Shown here: in pieces, positions 53,336 through 60,689 of the stretch
Numbering within the stretch: position 1 is the first letter of the stretch
Layout: each line of letters starts with the position of its first letter
Source: Clostridiales bacterium
GTDB taxonomy: Bacteria; Bacillota; Clostridia; Christensenellales; Borkfalkiaceae
Length of the DNA stretch: 64,000 nucleotides
Reading direction: 5' to 3'
NCBI GenBank assembly: GCA_015069605.1
Contig: SVII01000002.1
Span: 1 to 64,000 of the forward strand
Translations under genes and position numbers: made by a program
Notes under the pieces: model-generated
Databases searched by the model: none
Seen by the model: the letters and a program-made list of their open reading frames with translations, nothing else
Told to the model about the DNA's origin: nothing

Positions 53336-53487
53336 GCCCGCCACCTCCAAAAAGGCGCGCGGAAAGGTTATGCCGCCGCGCGGCAAAAAATATCTTTGCG
53401 GCAAACTCCCCTTTCATTTCCTAATATAATCAAAAAGCCGCAACGAGAAAAAGCGCAATTTCAATCCTTACGAAATGCGCTGAAAAA

Positions 53488-53838
53488 TCACAATTTAACA
53501 CCGATAACGTTTACGTTTACCGTATCAACAATCATGCCCGTGAAAGCCTCTACTTTATATTTAATAGCCTCTTTCAACGATTCTGCAACGGCGTTGATCG
53601 AAACGCCGTATTTGATGATTACATAAACGTCTACGTAAATTCGGTTCCCTGAAGTTGTCACTTTGATACCGCGTCCGCCGCCCTCTTTTTTGAACAGGAG
53701 GGACAAACTGTCGGTAAAACGGCGCGAAACCATTTCCACGATACCATACGATTCCATTGCAGTGTTGGACGCTACTTTGGCGATCGCAAGATCGGATATA
53801 GAAATTTTGCCGTATGCATTGTTTGTTGTAACTGACAT
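53488..53838 (-). CDS. Asp23/Gls24 family envelope stress response protein
   Basis: 116 residues. The family core runs GKISISDLAIAKVASNTAME, then VDVYVIIKYGVSINAVAESLKEAIKYKVEAFTG (marker) and VDTVNVNVIGV. Members anchor at the membrane or act in envelope stress. Gene order rpmB (divergent), asp23-type, fakA, recG is conserved in Firmicutes such as B. subtilis (yloU-yloV). GGAG precedes the ATG. Confidence 0.93.
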   Translation of the reverse strand: MSVTTNNAYGKISISDLAIAKVASNTAMESYGIVEMVSRRFTDSLSLLFKKEGGGRGIKVTTSGNRIYVDVYVIIKYGVSINAVAESLKEAIKYKVEAFTGMIVDTVNVNVIGVKL

Positions 53839-53861
53839 AAATTTTCTCCAAGTACCTTCTC

Positions 53862-53890
53862 ATTGTACACTATTTCTGTGGATTTTGCAA
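53862..53890 (-). promoter_or_regulatory. Promoter of the Asp23 gene
   Basis: Minus strand: TTGCAA (53890-53885), 17 bp, TACAAT (53867-53862). Confidence 0.75.
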
Positions 53891-53950
53891 GTACTTTTTT
53901 AAATTTTTCCGTAATTTTTTTATTTTTTGTGATTTTCGACGCATTTTTGA

Positions 53951-53979
53951 TTGCTTTTTCCTTTGAGAAATGATATATT
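53951..53979 (+). promoter_or_regulatory. rpmB promoter
   Basis: TTGCTT at 53951-53956, 17 bp, TATATT at 53974-53979. The leader of about 100 nt contains CTTGC-TGTTG-GCAAG (53999-54013) and CCAT-TTTT-ATGG hairpins. Confidence 0.6.
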
Positions 53980-54082
53980 ATTTATGCTTGATTTTTGACT
54001 TGCTGTTGGCAAGCCGAATTTACAGCGCCATTTTTATGGCTTTACTTATGGTAAAATAACCCAAAAATCGGAGGTGTTTAAT

Positions 54083-54262
54083 ATGTCTAGAGTATGCACT
54101 GTTTGCGGTAAAGGTCAGGCTTCTGGCAACAATGTCAGCCACTCCAATCGTAAAACGAGAAGAACGTTCAAAGTAAACGTACAAAAGGTAGAAGTTAACG
54201 GTTCGACCGGCTACGTTTGCACGAGATGCATCAAAACCCTTAAGAAAGCGGAACAAAACTAA
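54083..54262 (+). CDS. rpmB: 50S ribosomal protein L28
   Basis: 59 residues. Zinc-binding (C+) form with CTVCGK and CTRC pairs, and the conserved [27 protein letters not shown] precedes the ATG at 54083; a start three codons upstream lacks a ribosome binding site. Read divergently from the Asp23 gene. Having the C+ form fits an organism that manages zinc closely. Confidence 0.97.
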   Translation: MSRVCTVCGKGQASGNNVSHSNRKTRRTFKVNVQKVEVNGSTGYVCTRCIKTLKKAEQN

Positions 54263-54292
54263 TTTTTTCCGTTTTTTTTACCTATGCATTTT

Positions 54293-54323
54293 AAAACCGA
54301 CTGTATCCGCAGTCGGTTTTTTG
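54293..54323 (+). terminator. Terminator after rpmB
   Basis: AAAACCGACTG-TATCCG-CAGTCGGTTTTTT. Confidence 0.88.
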
Positions 54324-54355
54324 CGTTACAGCCCTCCCACCTCTATATACAAAAC

Positions 54356-54379
54356 GCTCCGACGATTCTTCGTCGGAGC
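54356..54379 (-). terminator. Terminator after the lipid kinase
   Basis: GCTCCGACGA-TTCT-TCGTCGGAGC, a 10-bp perfect stem. T-rich tracts flank both sides, weaker on the minus strand. Confidence 0.75.
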
Positions 54380-54388
54380 ATTATTTTT

Positions 54389-55234
54389 TTACTTTCTTGC
54401 GGTATAACTCGTTACTCCTAAAATCGTCTCGCCGTCGATTTGCAAAGGCCGAGGATACTCGTATTTTACCGTGATTTCCTTGCCTTCCAACACCGTAACG
54501 TTGTTCGTGTATTTCACGTGCTCTCCTTTAAAAATAGACGGAAACATCATCAACGTTTTCAGCTTTCCCGAACCGTGAAAAATCATCACGGACAACTGAC
54601 CATCCTCTCTGCGCTGATTGGGCGCAGGGTTCATACCACCGCCGTAAAACCTGCCGTTCATTGTCGGCGCAAGCCATACTTTCTTAAAATAGTAATCCTT
54701 TCCGTCCACCGTCACCGTTGCATCAACGGGTTTATAATGGAACAGCAAACCCTTAATCGCTATTCCCGTATAATCAATTTGCTGTCCTGGCTTTTCCGCG
54801 CGAAGTTTATCCCCTACCTCGCAACAATACCCATCGATACCGTATCCAACGCCATTGATAAACGCGTATTCCTTGCCCTTTACCGTCACAGTAGGCAAAT
54901 CCTGCAAATATCCGTTAATACGCACAAGTTTTCCCTCGTTATCACCGATATCCCGCAAGAAATCGTTACCGCTACCACATGCATAATACAAAAGGTTTTG
55001 TTCGATTTTAAGCCCTTTTACGGCGTTCGCAAAGACGTTTAACGTACCGTCGCCACCACAGACGATTATCTCATCCTCAGCCGTCATTTCCGCAGTCCAA
55101 GCCGCGTAATCTTCCAACTTCGTCATATCCACGAAAACAAGTTCTTTGCCCTCGTAAAAGTTTGCCAATTCCTTTGCTTTCGTTTCCCCTGTATTATTCC
55201 CTGAATAGGGATTGTAAAGCGCGTACGTTTTCAT
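54389..55234 (-). CDS. Diacylglycerol kinase-family lipid kinase
   Basis: 281 residues. DAGK_cat fold: YNPYSGNN at the N-terminus, IIVCGGDGTLNVFAN (about 57-71) as the nucleotide-binding loop, and GSGNDFLRDIGDNEG as the second motif. The C-terminal beta-sandwich ends PRPLQIDGE, as in DgkB/YegS. It phosphorylates diacylglycerol or a related lipid. Own promoter with an operator-like palindrome. Confidence 0.92.
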   Translation of the reverse strand: MKTYALYNPYSGNNTGETKAKELANFYEGKELVFVDMTKLEDYAAWTAEMTAEDEIIVCGGDGTLNVFANAVKGLKIEQNLLYYACGSGNDFLRDIGDNEGKLVRINGYLQDLPTVTVKGKEYAFINGVGYGIDGYCCEVGDKLRAEKPGQQIDYTGIAIKGLLFHYKPVDATVTVDGKDYYFKKVWLAPTMNGRFYGGGMNPAPNQRREDGQLSVMIFHGSGKLKTLMMFPSIFKGEHVKYTNNVTVLEGKEITVKYEYPRPLQIDGETILGVTSYTARK

Positions 55235-55272
55235 TTATATTCCCTTTTGTGAAAATTTGTCATTTTTATTTA

Positions 55273-55321
55273 TGACATTGTCATATATTTTTATTATAAC
55301 ATCTTGCGTACGCATTGTCAA
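55273..55321 (-). promoter_or_regulatory. Promoter and operator-like palindrome of the lipid kinase
   Basis: Minus strand: TTGACA (55321-55316), 17 bp, TATAAT (55298-55293), fully consensus. TGACA-T-TGTCA lies at 55273-55283, just past the predicted start point. A further TGACA half-site follows, and another (TTTTTGACA) lies upstream. Several TGACA copies suggest a repressor site. Confidence 0.7.
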
Positions 55322-55340
55322 CTATTTGACGAAAAATGTC

Positions 55341-55375
55341 AAAAAACTCTTTATCGATTTGATAAAGAGTTTTTT
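55341..55375 (-). terminator. Terminator of the GTPase-TIR cluster
   Basis: AAAAAACTCTTTATC-GATTT-GATAAAGAGTTTTTT. Symmetric stem right after the last gene of the cluster. Confidence 0.85.
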
Positions 55376-55384
55376 GTTTACATC

Positions 55385-57949
55385 TTATTTCTTAGATTTT
55401 TCTTTGCCTTCGTCTTTCGCAAGGAATTCATCCATACCAATATTGAATTTACCGCACAGCAAGTTCACGGTTTCCTGCGTCAACGTGATTTCATTGTCTT
55501 TGGCAAGAGTTTTCAATACAGGCGTCAAGCCTACCCCTCTTTGTTCCAACACACGCATTTGATTGACGTCGCCAAAGACTTGTTCCGCAAGTTCCGTCAC
55601 ACCCGTTTCAATCTTCTTTCTTCTCGCCTTGTCGTTAAACAGCAAACTGATTTTTTGCGCAAACAACAGCAACAACGTCGCTTCAGGCAATTTAAGTTCG
55701 CAAATCTTCTTCTCAAATTTCTTATAGAAAGACTGCACCGCAGGAATAGTCGAAACAATCGAAGGATTGTTGATAACCGCAAAATACATACCTTCGGCAA
55801 ATTTCTTAATCAAGCTGTCTGTTTCTTCCTTCTTTGCTTTGGAAATGAGCGAAATCAACTCGTCAATGTTCTTATCTGCTTGCTTTGCTCTTTCGTCGCT
55901 CGAAAGTTCCTTTTTGTTGGTCGCAAACAAAATCGCGACGATAATTTCCGTTTTCAACGCTCCGCTAAAATTAGATTTCATGAGCTCCACGCAAGCGTAC
56001 ACGCCTTCACCAAGATTGACTACGTACTGGAAGAGTTTATTAAGCAAATTCTTCGGGATTTCGTTGTATGCAAGATACAATTCATCCTCGTGCGCTTGAT
56101 AACAGCTTTCCACGTATGGCATGGACACATAATCGGCAATTTCCGAACCCATTTTCCCAAATTCTTCAAACAGATAATTCGCGTCCCATGCGCTAAATTG
56201 CATAAACACGCGTTTTGCGATTTCTTGTCTTTGCCCAAGCGAAAGCTTTTTATTTCCGCGAATGCTGCGCAAATAGCAATCCGCTGTATGTTTCGTCCAA
56301 ACGAGATTGCTCTTTTCTACTTTCTTGCCGCTGGGTTCAAATTCTTTATTCCATTTGACGATACATTCCAAATACTGCGCGTCGTCAAGGAACTTGTCTG
56401 AAATCGCAAAAATCAAATTTTGATACAAACTGTCAAAGTGTTCCTTATGCCGTTTACGGAAATCCGCACCAAAGATATTGATTAAGAAATCAAAGACTTT
56501 TGGCGATGCGTTTTTATCGAAATATTCTTCAAACCAAGAAACGCATTTCCCTGCGTGTTCCTGACTCTTCACCAACCAATCGATTACCGTTTCAATCGTT
56601 GCGTCTTTCGCCGTGATGAATTTCGACGATACGGGCGTCATTTCAAACAGCAATTTTAAGATTTGCTCGGAAAGTTCTGCACGTTCGCTTTCACTCAACG
56701 CATCTTCCAGCTTTTCATAGAACGCAACCGTTTCGTCCATACCGCCCTTTTGCAGCACACTGTACACCGCCTCATAGCAAACGTTTTCGATTTGCGTTTT
56801 ATACTGTTTATACAATTCCTTATTGCCCGAAACGATGGGTTTCAATTCCGCAAAGAATTTCGGATCGCCGCTTGCCCCCAACAATTCACGCATACGCGCA
56901 ATCGTCTTTTCCATCAGCGCAGGACTGTGGTATTTTTGTACGAACGTACCTGCATCCAACACTTTCTTTCTTGTGCCCTCCGCACCTTCCGCAAACAATC
57001 GCTGTGCGTCGTAGTTCAAGAAATAGAAAATATAAGCCATGGAATTTAAGAAATCTTGATAATCCACTTCGCCTTTATAATCCGCCATTTCTTGTTCGCA
57101 AAGCGCGGAAATGCGTTCCATGACTACGGAGAAATTCCCCTTCAACGCATGGATATATTTTTTATAGAACGAACCGCTGTCCGTGTATGTATTGACGTTA
57201 TTTTTGAAATCCATCAGCACGTATTTTTCCGTGTCTTGGAAATCCGCGGAGAAATAATCGGTGTCGTTGTACACGCCAAGCACCGTTTCTTTGCACTTTT
57301 TCGGCGTATAAGCATAGGTGTCGAACGTGATCTTTTTCGCGATACAACTAGGCAAACACATCAACGCACAACGCAATAAGTCTTCCACCTTCACGTTGCC
57401 ATCCGCGCAAATAATCAACTGCTTGCCGTTATTCAAACAATCCACCATGGCATCCATAAGATCGCAAATACGTTGTTTAATTCCGCTCCCCGCTTCAAAA
57501 TACGGATCTAACTGTTTCCAAATGGGATTGACGATGGGCAAAGCGGGATATTCCGGTAAAAACGTCGGTTCTACTTCCCCTTTGAGCTTCGCAGGTTCAA
57601 TCGCTTCTTCAAATAATTTTTTATGGCGAATGACTTCCATCGGCGCAATCGAAGCATTTCCGCAATCGGACAAAACTTGCCACAATACGTTACCACTGCG
57701 CCCTGAGGAATAGTCCACACCCGAGGGCTTTGCCTGCAAAAACAGATAGCCCAGTTTATCGTCTTTTGTATAAATATTGCGTACAGGGGATTCCGTTGTT
57801 CGAACGTATTCTTTCGCACCTTCGATATACCCGCGCACGATCACGTCCCGTTCTTCTTCGGAATACGTATTACTGCACGTATAAATCTGGTAACCTCTCG
57901 AACTGTTAAAAACACCCTTGGCGCAAGCCGTGTAAACAATTTTTTTCAT
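55385..57949 (-). CDS. GAP1-like GTPase-associated protein
   Basis: 854 residues. The first 60 (VYTACAKGVFNSSRGYQIYT, then CSNTYSEEERDVI) resemble the GAP1 N-terminal domain found beside GTPases in predicted conflict systems. The region 60-250 (SGRSGNVLWQVLSD, LIICADGNVKVEDLLRCALMCLP, KKITFDTYAYTPKKC) fits that family's second domain. From about 290 it is helical throughout, perhaps a repeat scaffold. The downstream position, after the GTPase, matches such loci. The ATG at 57949 has AAGGAG about 12 nt upstream. I am confident of the family resemblance, less of any function. Confidence 0.65.
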   Translation of the reverse strand: MKKIVYTACAKGVFNSSRGYQIYTCSNTYSEEERDVIVRGYIEGAKEYVRTTESPVRNIYTKDDKLGYLFLQAKPSGVDYSSGRSGNVLWQVLSDCGNASIAPMEVIRHKKLFEEAIEPAKLKGEVEPTFLPEYPALPIVNPIWKQLDPYFEAGSGIKQRICDLMDAMVDCLNNGKQLIICADGNVKVEDLLRCALMCLPSCIAKKITFDTYAYTPKKCKETVLGVYNDTDYFSADFQDTEKYVLMDFKNNVNTYTDSGSFYKKYIHALKGNFSVVMERISALCEQEMADYKGEVDYQDFLNSMAYIFYFLNYDAQRLFAEGAEGTRKKVLDAGTFVQKYHSPALMEKTIARMRELLGASGDPKFFAELKPIVSGNKELYKQYKTQIENVCYEAVYSVLQKGGMDETVAFYEKLEDALSESERAELSEQILKLLFEMTPVSSKFITAKDATIETVIDWLVKSQEHAGKCVSWFEEYFDKNASPKVFDFLINIFGADFRKRHKEHFDSLYQNLIFAISDKFLDDAQYLECIVKWNKEFEPSGKKVEKSNLVWTKHTADCYLRSIRGNKKLSLGQRQEIAKRVFMQFSAWDANYLFEEFGKMGSEIADYVSMPYVESCYQAHEDELYLAYNEIPKNLLNKLFQYVVNLGEGVYACVELMKSNFSGALKTEIIVAILFATNKKELSSDERAKQADKNIDELISLISKAKKEETDSLIKKFAEGMYFAVINNPSIVSTIPAVQSFYKKFEKKICELKLPEATLLLLFAQKISLLFNDKARRKKIETGVTELAEQVFGDVNQMRVLEQRGVGLTPVLKTLAKDNEITLTQETVNLLCGKFNIGMDEFLAKDEGKEKSKK

Positions 57950-57975
57950 ACTACTTACTGTCTCCTTCACGCATC

Positions 57976-58016
57976 ATTTGTCCAAAGCGCCGTAGTTTTC
58001 GGCGCTTTGGACAAAT
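57976..58016 (-). other. 17-bp perfect hairpin between the GTPase and GAP1 genes
   Basis: ATTTGTCCAAAGCGCCG, a 7-nt loop (TAGTTTT), then its exact complement. There is no T-tract on the minus strand; about 27 nt remain to the GAP1 start. It probably shapes mRNA stability or translation, or acts as partial terminator. Confidence 0.7.
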
Positions 58017-58021
58017 CGTTC

Positions 58022-59287
58022 TCAATGCTTTCCGATATATCCTTCTTCCGACAGATACCACATAATCGGGTCGGATACCCCCCAACAGTTGACGGGATCA
58101 AACGACGGGATATATTTACCGATTACGTATTTGCCTGTTCCTGACGAGTCCACCGCGTCGCGGATTTCCCCATCATCGCCAAGCGACGAGATCGCAAAAA
58201 GACCAATATCGTCTTTTCTGCAATCGATACCCTTCAACAAACCGTCTTTAAATAACGCCCAAATGGTATTTTCCATTTCAAGCAAACCCGTTTTGTTAAA
58301 GCTTACCTTTTGATCGTCATAGAATTTGTAATTGTTGTTGCCTTGTTCAAACGTTTCCACAATGGGTCTATATTTCGCCACCGTAGCGTTTTTCAAAATA
58401 TCGATCGCCAAGAAACAGAATGCAATCTTATAATTCTTCTTATTCTTGGTTTCCAATTCCTGAATAATATCCTTGATTGCCTTTCTATATTCGTGCATCC
58501 CCATCTTGTTTTGCTTTTGAGGGATTGCCTGATCGTCTTCAATGATCTGTTCACAGTCGATCATAAACAAGATAAGGTCGGCATTAAACAAGTGCGCAAT
58601 CTTGATGTTTCTATCGTCGTTTTGACGCTGTTTACCACTGAACCATTCGCCTGCGACGTCGTATAAGAACAAATCTACGCTACGGTTCATAATTCTACGT
58701 TTCGGTGCAGATTCTTCTTTCACCTTTTTCACGTTCTTTTTCTTATGCAAATACTGAAGATTGTTACTACCGCGAACGTTGTACTGCATATAGGGTACCA
58801 TACCGACTTGCGTACCATCGGGCAATAATTTTACCAAATCCCCCGTTTCTTCGTCACGGCCGTTTCTAAATAAGAACGCCGTCGTTTCTTCTTCACGTTC
58901 AAATTCCAAACGTTTCGGTTCTGCCCACGTCAACAATTCGTTGAGCACCGTCAAATACACCGTCTTACCGCAGTTGGTAGGCCCTGCCACCGCTACGCGA
59001 ACGACGTCACGATCAAGATGTACGGGTTTACCGCAGTTAGGACAATACACCGTGTTGGCGTCAATTTTTACCCTTCCGCAACCTGGCATCGGGGATTTTA
59101 CCTTTCTCGCATATTTCTTCGTAAATCTCTTAGGAGCGTAAAAATAATGCGTTTTTTGACCTGCTTGTTCGCATTTATATAAAACGTTTTCCCCCGTCAG
59201 CTTCGTTCTTCTATCCCCTTCGTAATCGTCGGGAGCATTGATACGACAGTTCGGGTTGGTACAAAATTCAAATTTATTTCTGCTCAT
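58022..59287 (-). CDS. Zinc-ribbon GTPase of the conflict-system (double-GTPase-like) type
   Basis: 421 residues. Two N-terminal Cys clusters (FCTNPNCRIN; YKCEQ...PGCGR; then YCPNCGKPVH at about 81-90) form zinc ribbons. A P-loop GTPase core starts with VAVAGPTNCGKTVYLTVLNE (G1, about 97-112), with G3 in LFLYDVAGEWF (DxxG). The G4-like region AFCFLAIDIL has no clear NKxD. It lies between the 111-residue protein gene and GAP1. GGAGGAAACGAG precedes the ATG. It probably acts as the switch of the cluster. Confidence 0.72.
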   Translation of the reverse strand: MSRNKFEFCTNPNCRINAPDDYEGDRRTKLTGENVLYKCEQAGQKTHYFYAPKRFTKKYARKVKSPMPGCGRVKIDANTVYCPNCGKPVHLDRDVVRVAVAGPTNCGKTVYLTVLNELLTWAEPKRLEFEREEETTAFLFRNGRDEETGDLVKLLPDGTQVGMVPYMQYNVRGSNNLQYLHKKKNVKKVKEESAPKRRIMNRSVDLFLYDVAGEWFSGKQRQNDDRNIKIAHLFNADLILFMIDCEQIIEDDQAIPQKQNKMGMHEYRKAIKDIIQELETKNKKNYKIAFCFLAIDILKNATVAKYRPIVETFEQGNNNYKFYDDQKVSFNKTGLLEMENTIWALFKDGLLKGIDCRKDDIGLFAISSLGDDGEIRDAVDSSGTGKYVIGKYIPSFDPVNCWGVSDPIMWYLSEEGYIGKH

Positions 59288-59288
59288 G

Positions 59289-59624
59289 TTACTCGTTTCC
59301 TCCTATGACGATAGGCGCATACACTTTATCCACCGTTGCCGTCAGGTATTTGTACTGTCCGTCCAAAACCAAAGTCGCTTCGGGCTGACGCCAGTTGAGT
59401 TTTGCCGCTCTCGCGATATGATCGCTGTCATTTCCGCATGCGTAACGGTCGCGACTGACCAAAATCAATACTTCGTCGAAAAGCTTGGTATCCCTGAGCG
59501 ATACACGTACACGCGAACCGCCGCCCATCACCGCGATTTCTAAATTTTCACGGATACGTTGTTCCTCTTCCAAATCGTCATAGCATCTCGCTGACATATC
59601 CCAAATCAATTCTTCAATATTCAT
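59289..59624 (-). CDS. Uncharacterised 111-residue cluster protein
   Basis: An alpha/beta protein: an acidic helical N-terminus (MNIEELIWDMSARCYDDLEEE), beta strands IAVMGGGSRVRVSL, VLILVSRDRYACG, then TLVLDGQYKYLTATVDKVYAPIV. No family recognised. It starts directly at the stop of the preceding membrane-protein gene (TAAATG) with GGGAGG upstream, and ends 1 bp before the GTPase gene. Such tight spacing suggests fixed stoichiometry with the GTPase. Confidence 0.7.
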   Translation of the reverse strand: MNIEELIWDMSARCYDDLEEEQRIRENLEIAVMGGGSRVRVSLRDTKLFDEVLILVSRDRYACGNDSDHIARAAKLNWRQPEATLVLDGQYKYLTATVDKVYAPIVIGGNE

Positions 59625-60689
59625 TTAGAAGAGCCTCCCGTATACAACGTTCGAACCAACGATAATACATACGTCGAAAACGATTGTGAAGATTACCCAA
59701 ATCAAACCACGCATGATTGTATAGTAGCCGTTGTTCATCTTTCTGTACGTAACCGATTTCTTATTTCTCGGCGTAGGCGCTTTGAAATTGTTGTCACGTT
59801 TCTTTCTGTAATTGAAACTGCGTACCGTGAACATCAAATAATACAACAACAAAATCGCCGTATTTACCAAAGGTAAATATTTAATCGCGTACATATACTT
59901 CACGTCGAAAAATTGCGCTACGTACTGCACCGCAAAACCCACCGCAAACGCTGCGGCAAGCACGGCGATAAAGCCGATAAATTTCACGAAAAAGCTTATT
60001 CGGCCATACCCTACGACCGTCATATCCGCGCGGCTGGTTCTCGACGAAGACGTCTGACCCATTTCCACAATCTTTTTCCCGCCTTGCGGTTTCGCTTTTT
60101 CGTATTGTGCGTACGAAGAATTACTCTTATAGGGATTTACTTGCGAACGGCGAGGAGTTCTTCTCTCTTCCGCTCTTTTCGGTTTTGCTTGTTCCGCTTT
60201 TTTCCGCGCCGCTTCGGCTGCTTTTTCAGCAGCTTCCGCCTCTTCTTCCGCTATTCTCTGCGCTTGTTGCTTCGCGTATTCGGAAAGAGCCGCAGCGCCT
60301 GCGATGGCAACGTCGCTGATTTCCCCTTCCGGTTCGTCCATCATCAAGTTTTCATCATATTCTTCGGAGTCTTCGATTTCGGGTTCTTCTTGGAAAGAAT
60401 ATCCCGTATCTTCGTCCTCTTCGGCGGAGAATACGTCCTCTTCCGTTTCTTCCTCAAAGGAAAATTCTTCCGTTTCAGGTTCATCCGTAGAAATCACGTC
60501 GTCTAAGGAAATGCCAAAATCTTCCTCATCATTCGAACCGCCAAAGAGCCCGCTGACGTCGTCCATCGGATCCATGTCTAACGGATTTTCGTCTGCGATA
60601 TCATCCAAAGACAATCCAAGATCAAGTTCATCTTCGCCAAAGCCTAACGATTCGTCAGGCGTTTCGTTAAAATTATTCTTGTCGCTCAT
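59625..60689 (-). CDS. Membrane protein with long acidic N-terminus
   Basis: 354 residues. Residues 1-130 are highly acidic and low in complexity (DELDLGLSLDDIADENP, repeats of EEDE and SLDD). From about 130-185 an Ala/Glu/Lys coiled-coil-like stretch leads to a basic linker. Four TM helices follow at about 230-255, 275-293, 318-345 and near the end. No known domain recognised. It could tether the GTPase assembly to the membrane. It overlaps the preceding gene by 4 bp (ATGA). Confidence 0.7.
   Translation of the reverse strand: MSDKNNFNETPDESLGFGEDELDLGLSLDDIADENPLDMDPMDDVSGLFGGSNDEEDFGISLDDVISTDEPETEEFSFEEETEEDVFSAEEDEDTGYSFQEEPEIEDSEEYDENLMMDEPEGEISDVAIAGAAALSEYAKQQAQRIAEEEAEAAEKAAEAARKKAEQAKPKRAEERRTPRRSQVNPYKSNSSYAQYEKAKPQGGKKIVEMGQTSSSRTSRADMTVVGYGRISFFVKFIGFIAVLAAAFAVGFAVQYVAQFFDVKYMYAIKYLPLVNTAILLLYYLMFTVRSFNYRKKRDNNFKAPTPRNKKSVTYRKMNNGYYTIMRGLIWVIFTIVFDVCIIVGSNVVYGRLF

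Noticed and set aside
53355..53390. Terminator between the Asp23 gene and fakA
   Set aside because: The GC-rich GCGCGC...GCGCGC inverted repeat is imperfect and its flanking T-run is upstream of a strong ribosome binding site; called undecided rather than a terminator.
55304..56401. A 365-codon plus-strand open frame
   Set aside because: Antisense of the GAP1-like gene; no recognisable domain and atypical composition.
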